Part shown: in pieces, positions 27,054 through 36,180 of the stretch
Layout: each line of letters starts with the position of its first letter
How positions within the stretch are numbered: the first letter of the stretch is position 1
NCBI RefSeq assembly: GCF_000771225.1
Contig: NZ_JDTZ01000010.1
Span: 62,001-126,000, forward strand
DNA length: 64,000 nucleotides
Reading direction: 5' to 3'
Source of the DNA: Bifidobacterium pseudolongum subsp. pseudolongum DSM 20099
GTDB taxonomy: Bacteria > Actinomycetota > Actinomycetes > Actinomycetales > Bifidobacteriaceae
Position numbers and translations under genes: made by a program
The notes under the pieces: generated by a model
Database searches by the model: none
The model's input: the letters and a program-made list of their open reading frames with translations, nothing else
Told to the model about the DNA's origin: nothing

Positions 27054-28073
27054 ATGAACAACAGTTTGCGCCGTATCATCATCAACGCCCGTGTGGGAGG
27101 TGCCTATCTTTTCTCGGATGGTATCGCACGCGTCGGAAGGAAGATGCTTGGATTGGGCCATCCGTTTGTGCGTCATATCAATGAGAAACAGACCGCGCGG
27201 CTCAGATCTTGGTTCCTCCGGGAATTCACTCCGGTTCTGCGTCGCTGGCAGGACATGTCCGAGACCGCTCGTCCATTCCGGAATCCGGATGAAGCGGTGA
27301 TTTGGACGGTATGGTTGCAGGGCGCTGATGAGATGCCTGAGGATTGCCGCATGTACATTGATTCTGTACGTAAGCACAATCCGAATAGACCTCTCGAGAT
27401 CGTTGATCTGGCAACAGTGCGACAATATGTTGATATCCCAGAGTTCATATTGCATAGATATGAAGCTGGCACAGTGAATGCCGCGTTGCTGACTGACTAT
27501 ATCAAATTCGCGTTATTGGAGCGTTATGGGGGCATCTGGGTGGATGCCACTGTGTATCAGCTTCGCCTCGCCGGTGAAGATATCTTGGAATATCCGATGT
27601 GGTCGGTGAAGAACTTGGAGCCATTCCCTTATGATGCCCTTATCCCGGATGGAAGACAATGGCAAGCGTACTTCATGGCTGCACAGCCGCATGCATTGTT
27701 CTGTAAAGCTATGCTTGATTTGCTCGAAGATTACATGCGGAGATATGAAACTCTAGTCAATTACTTCGCTTCGTATTATCTTGCATCTATCGCAAGAGAT
27801 ATACCCGCTGTTTCGCAATCTTACAAGCGAGTACCCAGCAACAACACAAAATGTGAACAGCTTATGATCATGGTTGATCAACAGGTCGCTTTGAATGAGG
27901 AGGCTGTCCGCAAACAGTTGTGGGCCGAAGATACATGGATCTATAAGGGGAGCCGGCATCTAGATGAGCGGCAACGTGACAAGTGTCGTGAGCTCCTGCG
28001 ATTGCTGTCGGCGTGTGATGCCATGAAATCAGGGTATGAGGCATCCAGCGACGTGGAAGGAGATGTGCGGTGA
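27054..28073 (+). CDS. Capsular polysaccharide synthesis-type glycosyltransferase (GT32-like)
   Basis: A 339-residue protein of the Caps_synth family, related to DxD-containing GT32 sugar transferases. Key features are the entry AVIWTVWLQGADEMPEDCRM, the core LLTDYIKFALLERYGGIWVDATVY with its metal-binding aspartate, and a basic N-terminus. A very strong GGGAGGAGGAG precedes the ATG. Its last four bases overlap the next start (GTGA). It is one of three members of the family in this window; the others start at 28929 and 59497. Confidence 0.85.
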   Translation: MNNSLRRIIINARVGGAYLFSDGIARVGRKMLGLGHPFVRHINEKQTARLRSWFLREFTPVLRRWQDMSETARPFRNPDEAVIWTVWLQGADEMPEDCRMYIDSVRKHNPNRPLEIVDLATVRQYVDIPEFILHRYEAGTVNAALLTDYIKFALLERYGGIWVDATVYQLRLAGEDILEYPMWSVKNLEPFPYDALIPDGRQWQAYFMAAQPHALFCKAMLDLLEDYMRRYETLVNYFASYYLASIARDIPAVSQSYKRVPSNNTKCEQLMIMVDQQVALNEEAVRKQLWAEDTWIYKGSRHLDERQRDKCRELLRLLSACDAMKSGYEASSDVEGDVR

Positions 28074-28948
28074 AGCAGGCATATCTGATCATGGCTCACG
28101 ATCGTCCCCAGGAACTGCGTAGGTTGCTTCGTGCCCTTGATGATAGACGCAATGATATTTTCTTGCACATTGATAGCCGATTCCCACTTCAAGATGAGGA
28201 TATCAACCATGTCGTCGAGAAAAGTACGCTGACGATACTGCCGTCCCAGAAAGTCGTCTGGGGTGGAAGCAGCCAAATTGAAGTCGAGATGCGACTTTTT
28301 GAAGCGGCATACAGGCATCCCGGGCAATATGATTATTATCATCTATTATCTGGAGTAGATTATCCGGTAAAAAGTAATGATTATATAAATAGATTTCTGG
28401 AAAGCCATAACGGTGAGAATTATATTTCCATCGAGGAAGAGCCTCCTCGTTTCCGCATGCGCTTTGATCAGTATCATCTTTTGCAGAATACCGTAGTCGG
28501 GAAAAAAAGAAATCTATGGAAGTACATTGATTTCGCCTCATGTTATGTCCAAAAAATGTTTGGAGTTCGTCGCTTTTCAGACAAGGAACAACTGCAGAAA
28601 CATATCAATTGGGTGAGTCTGACCGATGAAGCTGTGGCGGTTTTGGTAAGTCGAAAGGAAAGTATCCTCAAACGATACCGTTGGACATACTGCTGCGATG
28701 AGGTGTTCGTGCTCGCTGAGCTACGGGATTCGCCGCTTAAGAATACGATTTCTAAAGTCGGGAATCTGCGATTCATGGAATGGCAGTGGTTCTCAAAGCA
28801 TGACTCGTCCCCAAGGGCGATTGGGATGGAGGACTGGGGTGCATTGCGGCAGCCTCATATATTGTTCGCGCGCAAGTTCATGCTTCCTCAGTCCAAAGAA
28901 GTCTATACGGCATTGGAAGAGCGGGTGAGTGGTGATGGGGCGCGGTAA
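28070..28948 (+). CDS. GT14 (Branch-type) glycosyltransferase
   Basis: A 292-residue protein resembling the core-2/I-branching beta-1,6-N-acetylglucosaminyltransferase family. It starts KQAYLIMAHDRPQELRRLLRALDD and has FLHIDSRF, VVWGGSSQIEVEMRLFEAA, YDYYHLLSGVDYPVKSNDYI and TYCCDEVFVLAEL. This matches the order of conserved blocks in bacterial GT14 enzymes such as those of capsule loci. The start is GTG 28070, overlapping the previous stop by four bases, so the genes are translationally coupled. The coding sequence is AT-richer than its neighbours. Confidence 0.85.
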   Translation: MKQAYLIMAHDRPQELRRLLRALDDRRNDIFLHIDSRFPLQDEDINHVVEKSTLTILPSQKVVWGGSSQIEVEMRLFEAAYRHPGQYDYYHLLSGVDYPVKSNDYINRFLESHNGENYISIEEEPPRFRMRFDQYHLLQNTVVGKKRNLWKYIDFASCYVQKMFGVRRFSDKEQLQKHINWVSLTDEAVAVLVSRKESILKRYRWTYCCDEVFVLAELRDSPLKNTISKVGNLRFMEWQWFSKHDSSPRAIGMEDWGALRQPHILFARKFMLPQSKEVYTALEERVSGDGAR

Positions 28949-29915
28949 CGAGTTGATGGCGCGTTTTCTCCGGCATGCGCGCGTGTTCTCTCCGTATTAT
29001 GCGGTGCTTGAGCTATGTGCTGTTGTCGATCGGCCTATTTCATTACGTCTTCATAAACCATTTTCTCGTCATATACTGAGCCTCAAAGAGCGATATATCA
29101 TGAAATGGGCGCGACGTTTTTTTGTAAAGCAAATACAGCAATATCGAAATCGGCCACCGGTGAACGCCAACCATAAAGATGTAGGCGTGATTTGGTTATG
29201 TTGGCTTCAGGGAATCGATCAAGCGCCGTCATTCGTCAAGGGGATGATTGAACGCATTGGGCAGCATGCCAACGGCCATGAAATCCGATTGGTCACACTT
29301 AAGAATTATAAGAAATACTGTGACCTTCCGCAGCATTTTATCGAACGATACGAAAATGGAGAGATGCCGCAACAACAGTTCGCGGACGTCTTGCGGGCAG
29401 GTTTGCTGGCACAGCAGGGCGGATTGTGGATTGACGTATCCATGCTTGTCGTGCATGATATCCCAGAAGAGGTGTTTACGCTACCGATTTATAATGTCAA
29501 AGGGATAAAGCCAAATGCCATTCGGGATGCAGTCGCATGCGATTGCACGGAATGGCAGGCATATTTCCTTGGCTCGCAGCGAGAATCGGTAACGTACTCA
29601 TTTATATATGAATGTTTCCTATATTATTGGGAGCACTACGATACACTTATTGATTATTTCCTTTTTTCCTATCTTGCGAAGATAGCGCGTGAAGACTTAA
29701 TCGGCGGCATGCAGGAATACGCGAGTGTACCGGCTAACAATGCATGCTGTGAACAGCTGAGTGATTACCTTATGCAGGGTTTGCCGTTTGATTCCACAGT
29801 GTTGCGGCGTATCGAAGAGGGTTCCACCTTTGTCTATAAGTTGACATGGAAGGGCGAATATCCAAAGATTGCTAAGGATGGAACTCCGACGTTAGCTTCG
29901 GTGTTGCTGCCATGA
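28929..29915 (+). CDS. Capsular polysaccharide synthesis-type glycosyltransferase (GT32-like)
   Basis: Second Caps_synth-type transferase, 328 residues. It has GVIWLCWLQGIDQAPSFVKGM, FADVLRAGLLAQQGGLWIDVSMLV with the aspartate after GGxW, and a late region PANNACCEQLSDYLM similar to the corresponding PSNNTKCEQLMIMV of the 27054 protein. The two are clearly paralogues despite different N-termini. It overlaps the GT14 gene by 20 bases if GTG 28929 is used; ATG 28935 and 28956 are alternatives. The middle section (about 29580-29700) is notably AT-rich. Confidence 0.84.
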   Translation: MVMGRGNELMARFLRHARVFSPYYAVLELCAVVDRPISLRLHKPFSRHILSLKERYIMKWARRFFVKQIQQYRNRPPVNANHKDVGVIWLCWLQGIDQAPSFVKGMIERIGQHANGHEIRLVTLKNYKKYCDLPQHFIERYENGEMPQQQFADVLRAGLLAQQGGLWIDVSMLVVHDIPEEVFTLPIYNVKGIKPNAIRDAVACDCTEWQAYFLGSQRESVTYSFIYECFLYYWEHYDTLIDYFLFSYLAKIAREDLIGGMQEYASVPANNACCEQLSDYLMQGLPFDSTVLRRIEEGSTFVYKLTWKGEYPKIAKDGTPTLASVLLP

Positions 29916-29941
29916 GCGGCCTTAGGTAAGGAGTCGGTACG

Positions 29942-30985
29942 ATGAGCAGAATACTGGTGATCAACCAAGGCCAGACGGATAATATCGGCGATCAGGCCAT
30001 TGAGTCCGTCTTGGTGAACTTCTTGCGCGGCCAAGGGTTCGAAGTTGCACAAGCCCCCTATGAGGAACGGGTGGAGGATCGGTGGAGCTGGTCGGTTGAC
30101 CCCAAGAACATCGTCCCACGAATAGCCATGCGTATACCGCGGTTGATGGATCATGAGAACAGGAAACGCATCACCAACATACTTGGAAGTGTTGGGCGTA
30201 TCGATGCGGCAGTGATCGGCGGCGGAGAACTGCTGGCAAGCCATTGGGGCTTCAATTCTGCATTCGTGTCATGGGTGCATGCATTGGAGGAAACGGGGAT
30301 TCCCGTATTCGTCACTGGTGTCAGTGGGGATTTGATTGGGGGGATAAGTTCTCGGCGTTACGGCGATGCGTTGCGCACGTGCGAATATGTGTCTGTCCGT
30401 GATCATGCGACGGAAACTCAACTACGTCAAATATGTGGTTTGCGCGTTGACTATGCGCCGGATGTGGTTTTTTCCTATGCCAAAGTGCATCCCACCCAAG
30501 ATAGCGCAAGCAAACGCGTTCAATCTATGTGCGTACCGGTCGCATATGACACGAGGCGTTTCCGTGATCTCAATTTGCGTGACGAGGATGAATATATTGG
30601 ATATTTGGCGAAACAATTCCTCGTACGGAAGTCCGGCCTTCCTGTGACGGTCACGTCGACCATCATGGGTGACAAGGCGTATCCGGAACATGTGGCTGAG
30701 GCATTGAGCGCGCGCTACGGTATTGAAGCCTATGCGCGGACCGGTGTGGATCTAGCTGACTTTGTTCAGGCTCTGCGGCACACTGACTACATCGTGTCGG
30801 CTCGAATGCATGCATGCATTCTCGGGCTCGTATACGGATGTGAAATCAACCCAATCCCTTACCGTGAAAAACTTGCCGTATTCCGCAATGAATATGGTAC
30901 GAGGGAATCCGTTGAGGAGGTTGTAGAAGCATCGTATGCTGGTCTGTTGAGATTGGCGGAAGCGTTGTCGCGACGTGGTGTGTGA
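29942..30985 (+). CDS. Polysaccharide pyruvyltransferase
   Basis: A 347-residue member of the polysaccharide pyruvyl transferase family (CsaB/WcaK/EpsO type), which adds a pyruvate ketal from phosphoenolpyruvate to a sugar, giving the polymer a negative charge. Visible signatures are ILVINQGQTDNIGDQAIESVL, AAVIGGGELLASHWGF, VSVRDHATETQLR and the C-terminal SARMHACILGLVYG that marks the active-site histidine region. TAAGGAG lies 7 bases before the ATG. It stands between a Caps_synth transferase and the flippase. Relevant to the SLH-tailed amylase upstream, because SLH domains elsewhere bind pyruvylated wall polymers. Confidence 0.92.
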   Translation: MSRILVINQGQTDNIGDQAIESVLVNFLRGQGFEVAQAPYEERVEDRWSWSVDPKNIVPRIAMRIPRLMDHENRKRITNILGSVGRIDAAVIGGGELLASHWGFNSAFVSWVHALEETGIPVFVTGVSGDLIGGISSRRYGDALRTCEYVSVRDHATETQLRQICGLRVDYAPDVVFSYAKVHPTQDSASKRVQSMCVPVAYDTRRFRDLNLRDEDEYIGYLAKQFLVRKSGLPVTVTSTIMGDKAYPEHVAEALSARYGIEAYARTGVDLADFVQALRHTDYIVSARMHACILGLVYGCEINPIPYREKLAVFRNEYGTRESVEEVVEASYAGLLRLAEALSRRGV

Positions 30986-31045
30986 GGATGCGGATGCGGC
31001 GGCACATGAAATGAGAATGATGGATCATACCGGAAGGGTGCAGGG

Positions 31046-32470
31046 ATGGCAGTAGGAAAGTACAAGAATCTGCTTGTCAATATACTGCTCTTCGCATGCA
31101 ATACCGTAGCAACGAAACTGATTACATTTCTGTTGGTTCCGCTGTATACGTTCTACATGACCTCATCGGAATTCGGCATAACCGATGTGGCTTCGACAAC
31201 AGTGAACCTGCTGTTGCCATTGGCGACGTTGCAGATTTCGGAAGCGGTGCTCCGCTATGCCATTGATGACAGCAAGCATCAGCGGGAATATGTCACCATC
31301 GGCTTTGGGGTGACCGTGATGAGCTGCGTTATTGTGGGGGCGCTGTTGCCGACGCTTTCCCTCAATATTTTCGGCGGTCTTGATGATTATCGTTGGCTGT
31401 TCTTTTTGACTTATGTGGCGAGCGCTTTTCAAGGCTTCTTTGGCTACGTGGCGCGAGGACTCAATCAAATCAAGCTCATTCCTATTTCATCGGCGGCGTC
31501 TTCGCTCACTTCGGGATTGTTGGCATGGGTCTTCATCGGCCCGGCCAATCTCGGGGTACATGGATATTTCTATGCGGTGATCGCCGGCGCCTCGTTGGGC
31601 ATACTGGTATTCGTCATTGGTGGAAGGGAATACCGGTACATTCGATTTGAGCGTCAAGATCTGAATCGTGTATATATCCGTCGAATGTTGTCGTATTCAA
31701 TCCCTTTAGTTCCGAATGCCCTCTCTTGGTGGATCAACAGCAATGTCAACCGGTATTTCATTATCGGCATGCTCGGTATTGGGCTATCCGGACTGTTTGC
31801 GGCAGCAAGCAAAATCCCGAACATCATCAATCTGCTGAGCCAAGTGTTCCTTTCTGCATGGACACTTTCCGCATTTCAGGAGTTCAAAAAAGAAGGAGTC
31901 GACAAGTTCTTCAGCGTGGTATTTAAGATTTTCCATGCAATGGGTGTTGTATTGGCTTCGGCTCTCATTCTTGTGGTTCCGTGGATTGCTTCGTTTATGT
32001 TGCAAAAAGAATTTTACGCCGCTTGGACACTGGTCCCAATAATGATTATTGCAGTGTTGTATAATATTCTGAGCTCGTTTTTCGCGTCGCTGTATACCTC
32101 AAACATGAAGACCATGTTTTTGTTCATTACGACAGCGGCAGGTGCATTGGTCACGATGATCGCCACCCCATTGCTGATCAAGTGGATGGGATTGCCTGGA
32201 ACGACCATTGCAATGCTGCTAGGAAATTTGGTGGTATTGATTCTGCGCGTCAAGGATTCGCGTAAGATCATGGCTTTTTCCATCGACTGGCTTAATGTGC
32301 TTTGCACGGAGATCATCCTACTTGTGCAAGCGGTGTTGCGAACGATGGACATCCCGGCGCTGCCGTTTATTCTGGCTGCGACATGCATCGCGATATGTGG
32401 TCTACAGGCGGCGCAGCTCGTCCCCATAGGAAAGGACATATGGCGTCGGTACAGGAGGCGTCGAGCTTGA
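31046..32470 (+). CDS. Wzx-type polysaccharide flippase
   Basis: Integral membrane protein of 474 residues with about 12-14 hydrophobic helices, a member of the MOP/polysaccharide transport superfamily. It is predicted to flip the undecaprenyl-linked repeat unit outward. Typical blocks are NILLFACNTVATKLITFLLVPLYTFYM and YSIPLVPNALSWWINSNVNRYFI. GGAAGGGTGCAGGG precedes ATG 31046. It ends in a short basic tail, and its stop region contains AGGAGG, which may serve the next gene. A second flippase lies at 62188-63642. Confidence 0.9.
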   Translation: MAVGKYKNLLVNILLFACNTVATKLITFLLVPLYTFYMTSSEFGITDVASTTVNLLLPLATLQISEAVLRYAIDDSKHQREYVTIGFGVTVMSCVIVGALLPTLSLNIFGGLDDYRWLFFLTYVASAFQGFFGYVARGLNQIKLIPISSAASSLTSGLLAWVFIGPANLGVHGYFYAVIAGASLGILVFVIGGREYRYIRFERQDLNRVYIRRMLSYSIPLVPNALSWWINSNVNRYFIIGMLGIGLSGLFAAASKIPNIINLLSQVFLSAWTLSAFQEFKKEGVDKFFSVVFKIFHAMGVVLASALILVVPWIASFMLQKEFYAAWTLVPIMIIAVLYNILSSFFASLYTSNMKTMFLFITTAAGALVTMIATPLLIKWMGLPGTTIAMLLGNLVVLILRVKDSRKIMAFSIDWLNVLCTEIILLVQAVLRTMDIPALPFILAATCIAICGLQAAQLVPIGKDIWRRYRRRRA

Positions 32471-32508
32471 TGTGGATTGAGGAATACGGAGAGAAGGAAA
32501 ACAGCAGC

Positions 32509-33525
32509 ATGAATACCATTGAGCTGAGCATCGTGATACCTGTCTGGCATACTCCGGAAGAGGTGCTACGTAGGGCATTGGATAGTACGGTGAATATACG
32601 GATTTCGCATGAGACCGTCGTCATATTTGATGGAGAGCCCGCATCGGAACTCCACGATGTAGTTCGGAGCTATGCGCACAACCATGTCCGGTCCGAAGTC
32701 ATTGACCATGCTGGCCTTGCCGCTGCACGTAATGCCGGAATCCGTAATGCGGTAGGAAAGTGGACCACGTTCTTGGATGCCGATGATGAACTTGTTGCCG
32801 ACGGCATGGAAAAGCTGGTGCGTTTCGGGAATCTGCATGGGAATCAGATTGTGCAAGGCGCCTATGAAAAAGTCATGCATAATGGGACCGAGCGTTGTCA
32901 TCTTGCTGCGCAGGACCGTGTGTATGCGGGGAAAGATACCAGGGATTACCTGTATAGCACATTGCGGGTCGATCTTGGAACGGGGACGGCATGGGGGAAA
33001 ATATTCCTTCGGGCTTTTCTGAACGATGAACGGGTGTGCTTTGATGAAACCCTGTTCATCGAGGATACGATGTTCATGTTTGATGCCGTACGCTACAGTC
33101 GAAGTGTCGGATTTGTTGACGCGATTTGCTATCGGTATGACAGAAATGCACAATCACTGGTCACAGCATATAAACCAGATTATTCTAAAAAAATAAGTAC
33201 ATATCTAGATTATTTCTCATGTGTCATTCGTGATGCGCATGATCACTCGTTGAGTACATTGTTTGATGAGTATGTCGCTTTCTATTTACTTCTTCTGATG
33301 TTGCATTATGTGTTCAATCCGATGAACCCTGCCAATGAAACTGAGAGGCGGCATCAATTCCGTCAATTGCTGGAAGATCCGATGTACTCAAAGGCGCTGC
33401 GCAACATTTCGCTGCATGCGTTCACGTGGTCGAAGCGTCTTTCAATCATCGCACTGCGGATGAAGAGCTACACAATGATGCGCGTGATATGTGGTCTTCG
33501 TCATCGCCAGCTTGGAGATTGCTGA
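32509..33525 (+). CDS. Family 2 glycosyltransferase
   Basis: A 338-residue GT-A transferase beginning LSIVIPVWHTPEEVLRRALDS, with VVIFDGEPASELHD in the nucleotide site and the metal-binding TFLDADDELVADG. The region TAWGKIFLRAFL followed by FIEDTMFMFDAVRYS fits the acceptor half of GT2 enzymes. ATG 32509 follows GAAGGA by 10 bases; ATG 32470, overlapping the flippase stop, would add 13 residues. Its last 25 bases overlap the 3' end of the convergent polymerase gene. Specificity unknown. Confidence 0.88.
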   Translation: MNTIELSIVIPVWHTPEEVLRRALDSTVNIRISHETVVIFDGEPASELHDVVRSYAHNHVRSEVIDHAGLAAARNAGIRNAVGKWTTFLDADDELVADGMEKLVRFGNLHGNQIVQGAYEKVMHNGTERCHLAAQDRVYAGKDTRDYLYSTLRVDLGTGTAWGKIFLRAFLNDERVCFDETLFIEDTMFMFDAVRYSRSVGFVDAICYRYDRNAQSLVTAYKPDYSKKISTYLDYFSCVIRDAHDHSLSTLFDEYVAFYLLLLMLHYVFNPMNPANETERRHQFRQLLEDPMYSKALRNISLHAFTWSKRLSIIALRMKSYTMMRVICGLRHRQLGDC

Positions 33526-34790
33526 CGTCTTTGCCGGTTTTGGCGTCTGCTTCGGGGCATGCGTTTGGCTATCTTGCGATTGTCTCCGGTTTGAGCGAAG
33601 AAGAGTGGATATACTATCGGCATGAAAATGAGAATCGATAGTATGCTAAACCCGTAGTCAAATACATGATGCTCTGACATGCCATATACCATATACATCA
33701 CTACAACCCAAACCATGTTGGGTGAATTGTGACGACATGATGTTTTGCACAGAATGTATAGAAGAACAAATACTACGATTGTAATTATAATACCATATGA
33801 GAATAATAGATTAAACCAATAATTATCTATTGAACCTCCGGTTTCACGATTTATCGTATTAAGTTCTTCGTTTCCGTATAGCGATAGTCCATAGTCTTGG
33901 AATAAATTGTAAATGATTGAGGGGCGCTGTGACCAGCGGAAGTTCACCGTTGGGTCATCGTGGTATGCGAATGCAAGATAGAGCATGAGCCCGACTGAGG
34001 CGATTGTGGTGACTGGGAATAAAACGTACAGATGCGGGCTCTTGATGAAGAAGCTGAATAGTAGTATGACAATGGCAAACAGGGTCGCTGCCAGCGCTGT
34101 CCGCGAGTTGGTATATTCGTAACTGATGATGGAGTACAGGAATCCAATCGCCCCGAAGATGAGGCGTTGAGAAGTTCGGCGGCAACCAATGGCGGAAGCG
34201 AGGATAAGCAGGATAAATGGTGCGGTAAAGTTTGGATGATCGAATCCAATCGCGTACCGGTATATCGTTCCGTTGTCAGTGGCCCGATCCATAATCCTCG
34301 CATGTTCTTGAATATAGCCTAGCCGGTACAGCAATAGATGCGATCCATACATGATGCTGGATAGGATGCCCGTTGCCTTGAAAAAGGAATCGATGTCCCA
34401 ATTGTGCAAAGCCACGCAAACCAGAAGACCTACCACTAAATCAAATCTGCGTTGACAGAAGAAATAGAAAAATGAGAATATAAAAAGAATCAGCAGGAAT
34501 AGATAATAATGAGACGTATTTTGATATGTATTGTTGATATAAAAAGTCCCGCCAATTAACATTGCGGTTATTTGAATCAACGCAAGGATTATTGCTATAA
34601 CTGCGACTAAATCAGCTAACGAATCAGAATAGTCGCCTTTAGATACATATTGGTACAAAAAAACGAAGAAAAGAATAAGGTAGTTGCAGAGTGTGTTGAA
34701 TGCGCCGCGTCCTTTTGTTTGCACGGCTTGCATGGTGCGGAAGCCGCCGACGGTGCTCTCTCGAGATGTGTTCTGGTGTGGTAAGTTCAT
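33501..34790 (-). CDS. Wzy-type polysaccharide polymerase
   Basis: Integral membrane protein of 429 residues with about ten hydrophobic helices, predicted to polymerise repeat units on the outer face of the membrane. It is assigned from topology, context and the loop RYAIGFDHPNFTAPFILL, which matches the H-x-N pattern of Wzy/EpsG-like polymerases; such proteins share little sequence. The C-terminus is strongly basic (KRMPRSRRQNRQRRQQ). The gene is AT-rich for this genome. Its 3' end overlaps the converging GT2 gene by 25 bases. No strong Shine-Dalgarno site is seen, and ATG 34733 is a possible later start. Confidence 0.82.
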   Translation of the reverse strand: MNLPHQNTSRESTVGGFRTMQAVQTKGRGAFNTLCNYLILFFVFLYQYVSKGDYSDSLADLVAVIAIILALIQITAMLIGGTFYINNTYQNTSHYYLFLLILFIFSFFYFFCQRRFDLVVGLLVCVALHNWDIDSFFKATGILSSIMYGSHLLLYRLGYIQEHARIMDRATDNGTIYRYAIGFDHPNFTAPFILLILASAIGCRRTSQRLIFGAIGFLYSIISYEYTNSRTALAATLFAIVILLFSFFIKSPHLYVLFPVTTIASVGLMLYLAFAYHDDPTVNFRWSQRPSIIYNLFQDYGLSLYGNEELNTINRETGGSIDNYWFNLLFSYGIIITIVVFVLLYILCKTSCRHNSPNMVWVVVMYMVYGMSEHHVFDYGFSILSILIFMPIVYPLFFAQTGDNRKIAKRMPRSRRQNRQRRQQSPSWR

Positions 34791-34976
34791 GTCAATCTAT
34801 CGATACTCGTATCGCAGTCAACGCGGAGATGGAATGGTGCCGAAGGCGAATGCTCGTCTGAGTACTCTTGTGAAAGCCGGTTTGCGCTTGCATGCCCAGG
34901 GGGTTCGTGATGCCATGCTCGCCTCGTTCCTTTGCCATTGATGCGGATCAGTATTAGATGGTCGCGATATATTCTA

Positions 34977-36020
34977 TTATGGTCGCAGTGTTGCGAATGC
35001 TTGCTGTAGTGCATGTGTTGTGTAGAATCCCCGATGTAGTCGTTTTTGCATAGCACTCACGTTTTTTTGATATGTCTTGTAAATATCGGCATCAATGTTC
35101 TCGGCCATATATACAGCGTCAGCGATTGAGGATATCGCAAAACCGAGATGGTTGCGCTCCACGAATTGCGCTTCGGCTGCTTGGTCCCAGATGAATACTG
35201 GCATGCCTGAAGCTAGATACAGGGAGAGTTTATGTGGATTGTTGAAACGAAGGTATTCCCCAAAACGACCTGTGCACGTTTGTAGGCTGTCTCCATCCCA
35301 AACCAGCCCGAACTGGGCGTTCATTGCTTTTGGCAGCTCTTCCGGGCTCACTGAGCCATGATACCATTGCCGCTCTATGGCATCCCCATCGAAATTAGGT
35401 CCAAACAGTTGGAAGTTCGCAGATGGGAAGTCGTGGGCGAGATGATAGATATAACCAGATTTATTGCGATTGAGATTACCTGCTATGGCGATTCCGGGAA
35501 CACGGTTGATGGAATCATTTGGAATGTTGTCATCGGCCAAATAGTCGAATATCTGCAAATCAACCATAGGGCATGAGAGATTGAGTGTACGGAGGCGATC
35601 TATCATGACTTGGTTATGTGCGATGATGACATCGGCATTCGCCAGCCATTGCGCATCGGGGCCCTCTGCGGAGTTCCCGCGAAGACAATCGATGTCATGT
35701 ATGAAAAAACATAACTTGGCGCCATTGTTCTTCATTGCCCGGAGTGATGGCAGCGCGGCGAGTGACACTTTCGGATACATTTGTGGTGGATACTGTATGA
35801 CAAGTGTGTCGCCTTTCTGCACATGGGCGGCGACGGAAGACCAATCATGACGGACCATCGGAATGGACAACAACCGATCGATTTTGCCTTTTTCCCGACA
35901 CCGATGGATGGTGAGGGGCTTGGCGTTCATTGATTGCAGGACTGTCGTAAGATCGTCTCGTGCTTTTTCGCCGGCGTCATGGGTGCTGATGGATTGTTCG
36001 CAGATGAAAAAAACAGTCAT
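34977..36020 (-). CDS. Galactofuranosyltransferase-like glycosyltransferase
   Basis: A 347-residue GT-B-like protein similar to the sugar transferases annotated as beta-1,6-galactofuranosyltransferases in EPS loci. The features are VIQYPPQMYPKVSLAALPSL, the KLCFFIHDIDCLRG block, GIAIAGNLNRNKSGYIY and the C-terminal NNPHKLSLYLASGMPVFIWDQAA donor-binding region. AAGGA lies 8 bases before the ATG on the minus strand. If it transfers galactofuranose, a UDP-galactopyranose mutase would be required, and none is in this window. Confidence 0.82.
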   Translation of the reverse strand: MTVFFICEQSISTHDAGEKARDDLTTVLQSMNAKPLTIHRCREKGKIDRLLSIPMVRHDWSSVAAHVQKGDTLVIQYPPQMYPKVSLAALPSLRAMKNNGAKLCFFIHDIDCLRGNSAEGPDAQWLANADVIIAHNQVMIDRLRTLNLSCPMVDLQIFDYLADDNIPNDSINRVPGIAIAGNLNRNKSGYIYHLAHDFPSANFQLFGPNFDGDAIERQWYHGSVSPEELPKAMNAQFGLVWDGDSLQTCTGRFGEYLRFNNPHKLSLYLASGMPVFIWDQAAEAQFVERNHLGFAISSIADAVYMAENIDADIYKTYQKNVSAMQKRLHRGFYTTHALQQAFATLRP

Positions 36021-36180
36021 ATCAAATCCTTGTCATTGCTTTGCGATTGAACAGTTGCCTTATCGCAGATGCCGGGAAGTGTGCCAGCAGTATGGGTACT
36101 GCCAAATTGATGGATGTGCTGAATTTGCTGGCCCCATCAGGCAAACTGTGTATGTTGTGCATAGGCATCAAACATCGGCG

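Noticed and set aside
34684-34941. Short plus-strand frame upstream of the polymerase gene
   Set aside because: No Shine-Dalgarno site, partly antisense to the polymerase N-terminus, and no recognisable protein features.
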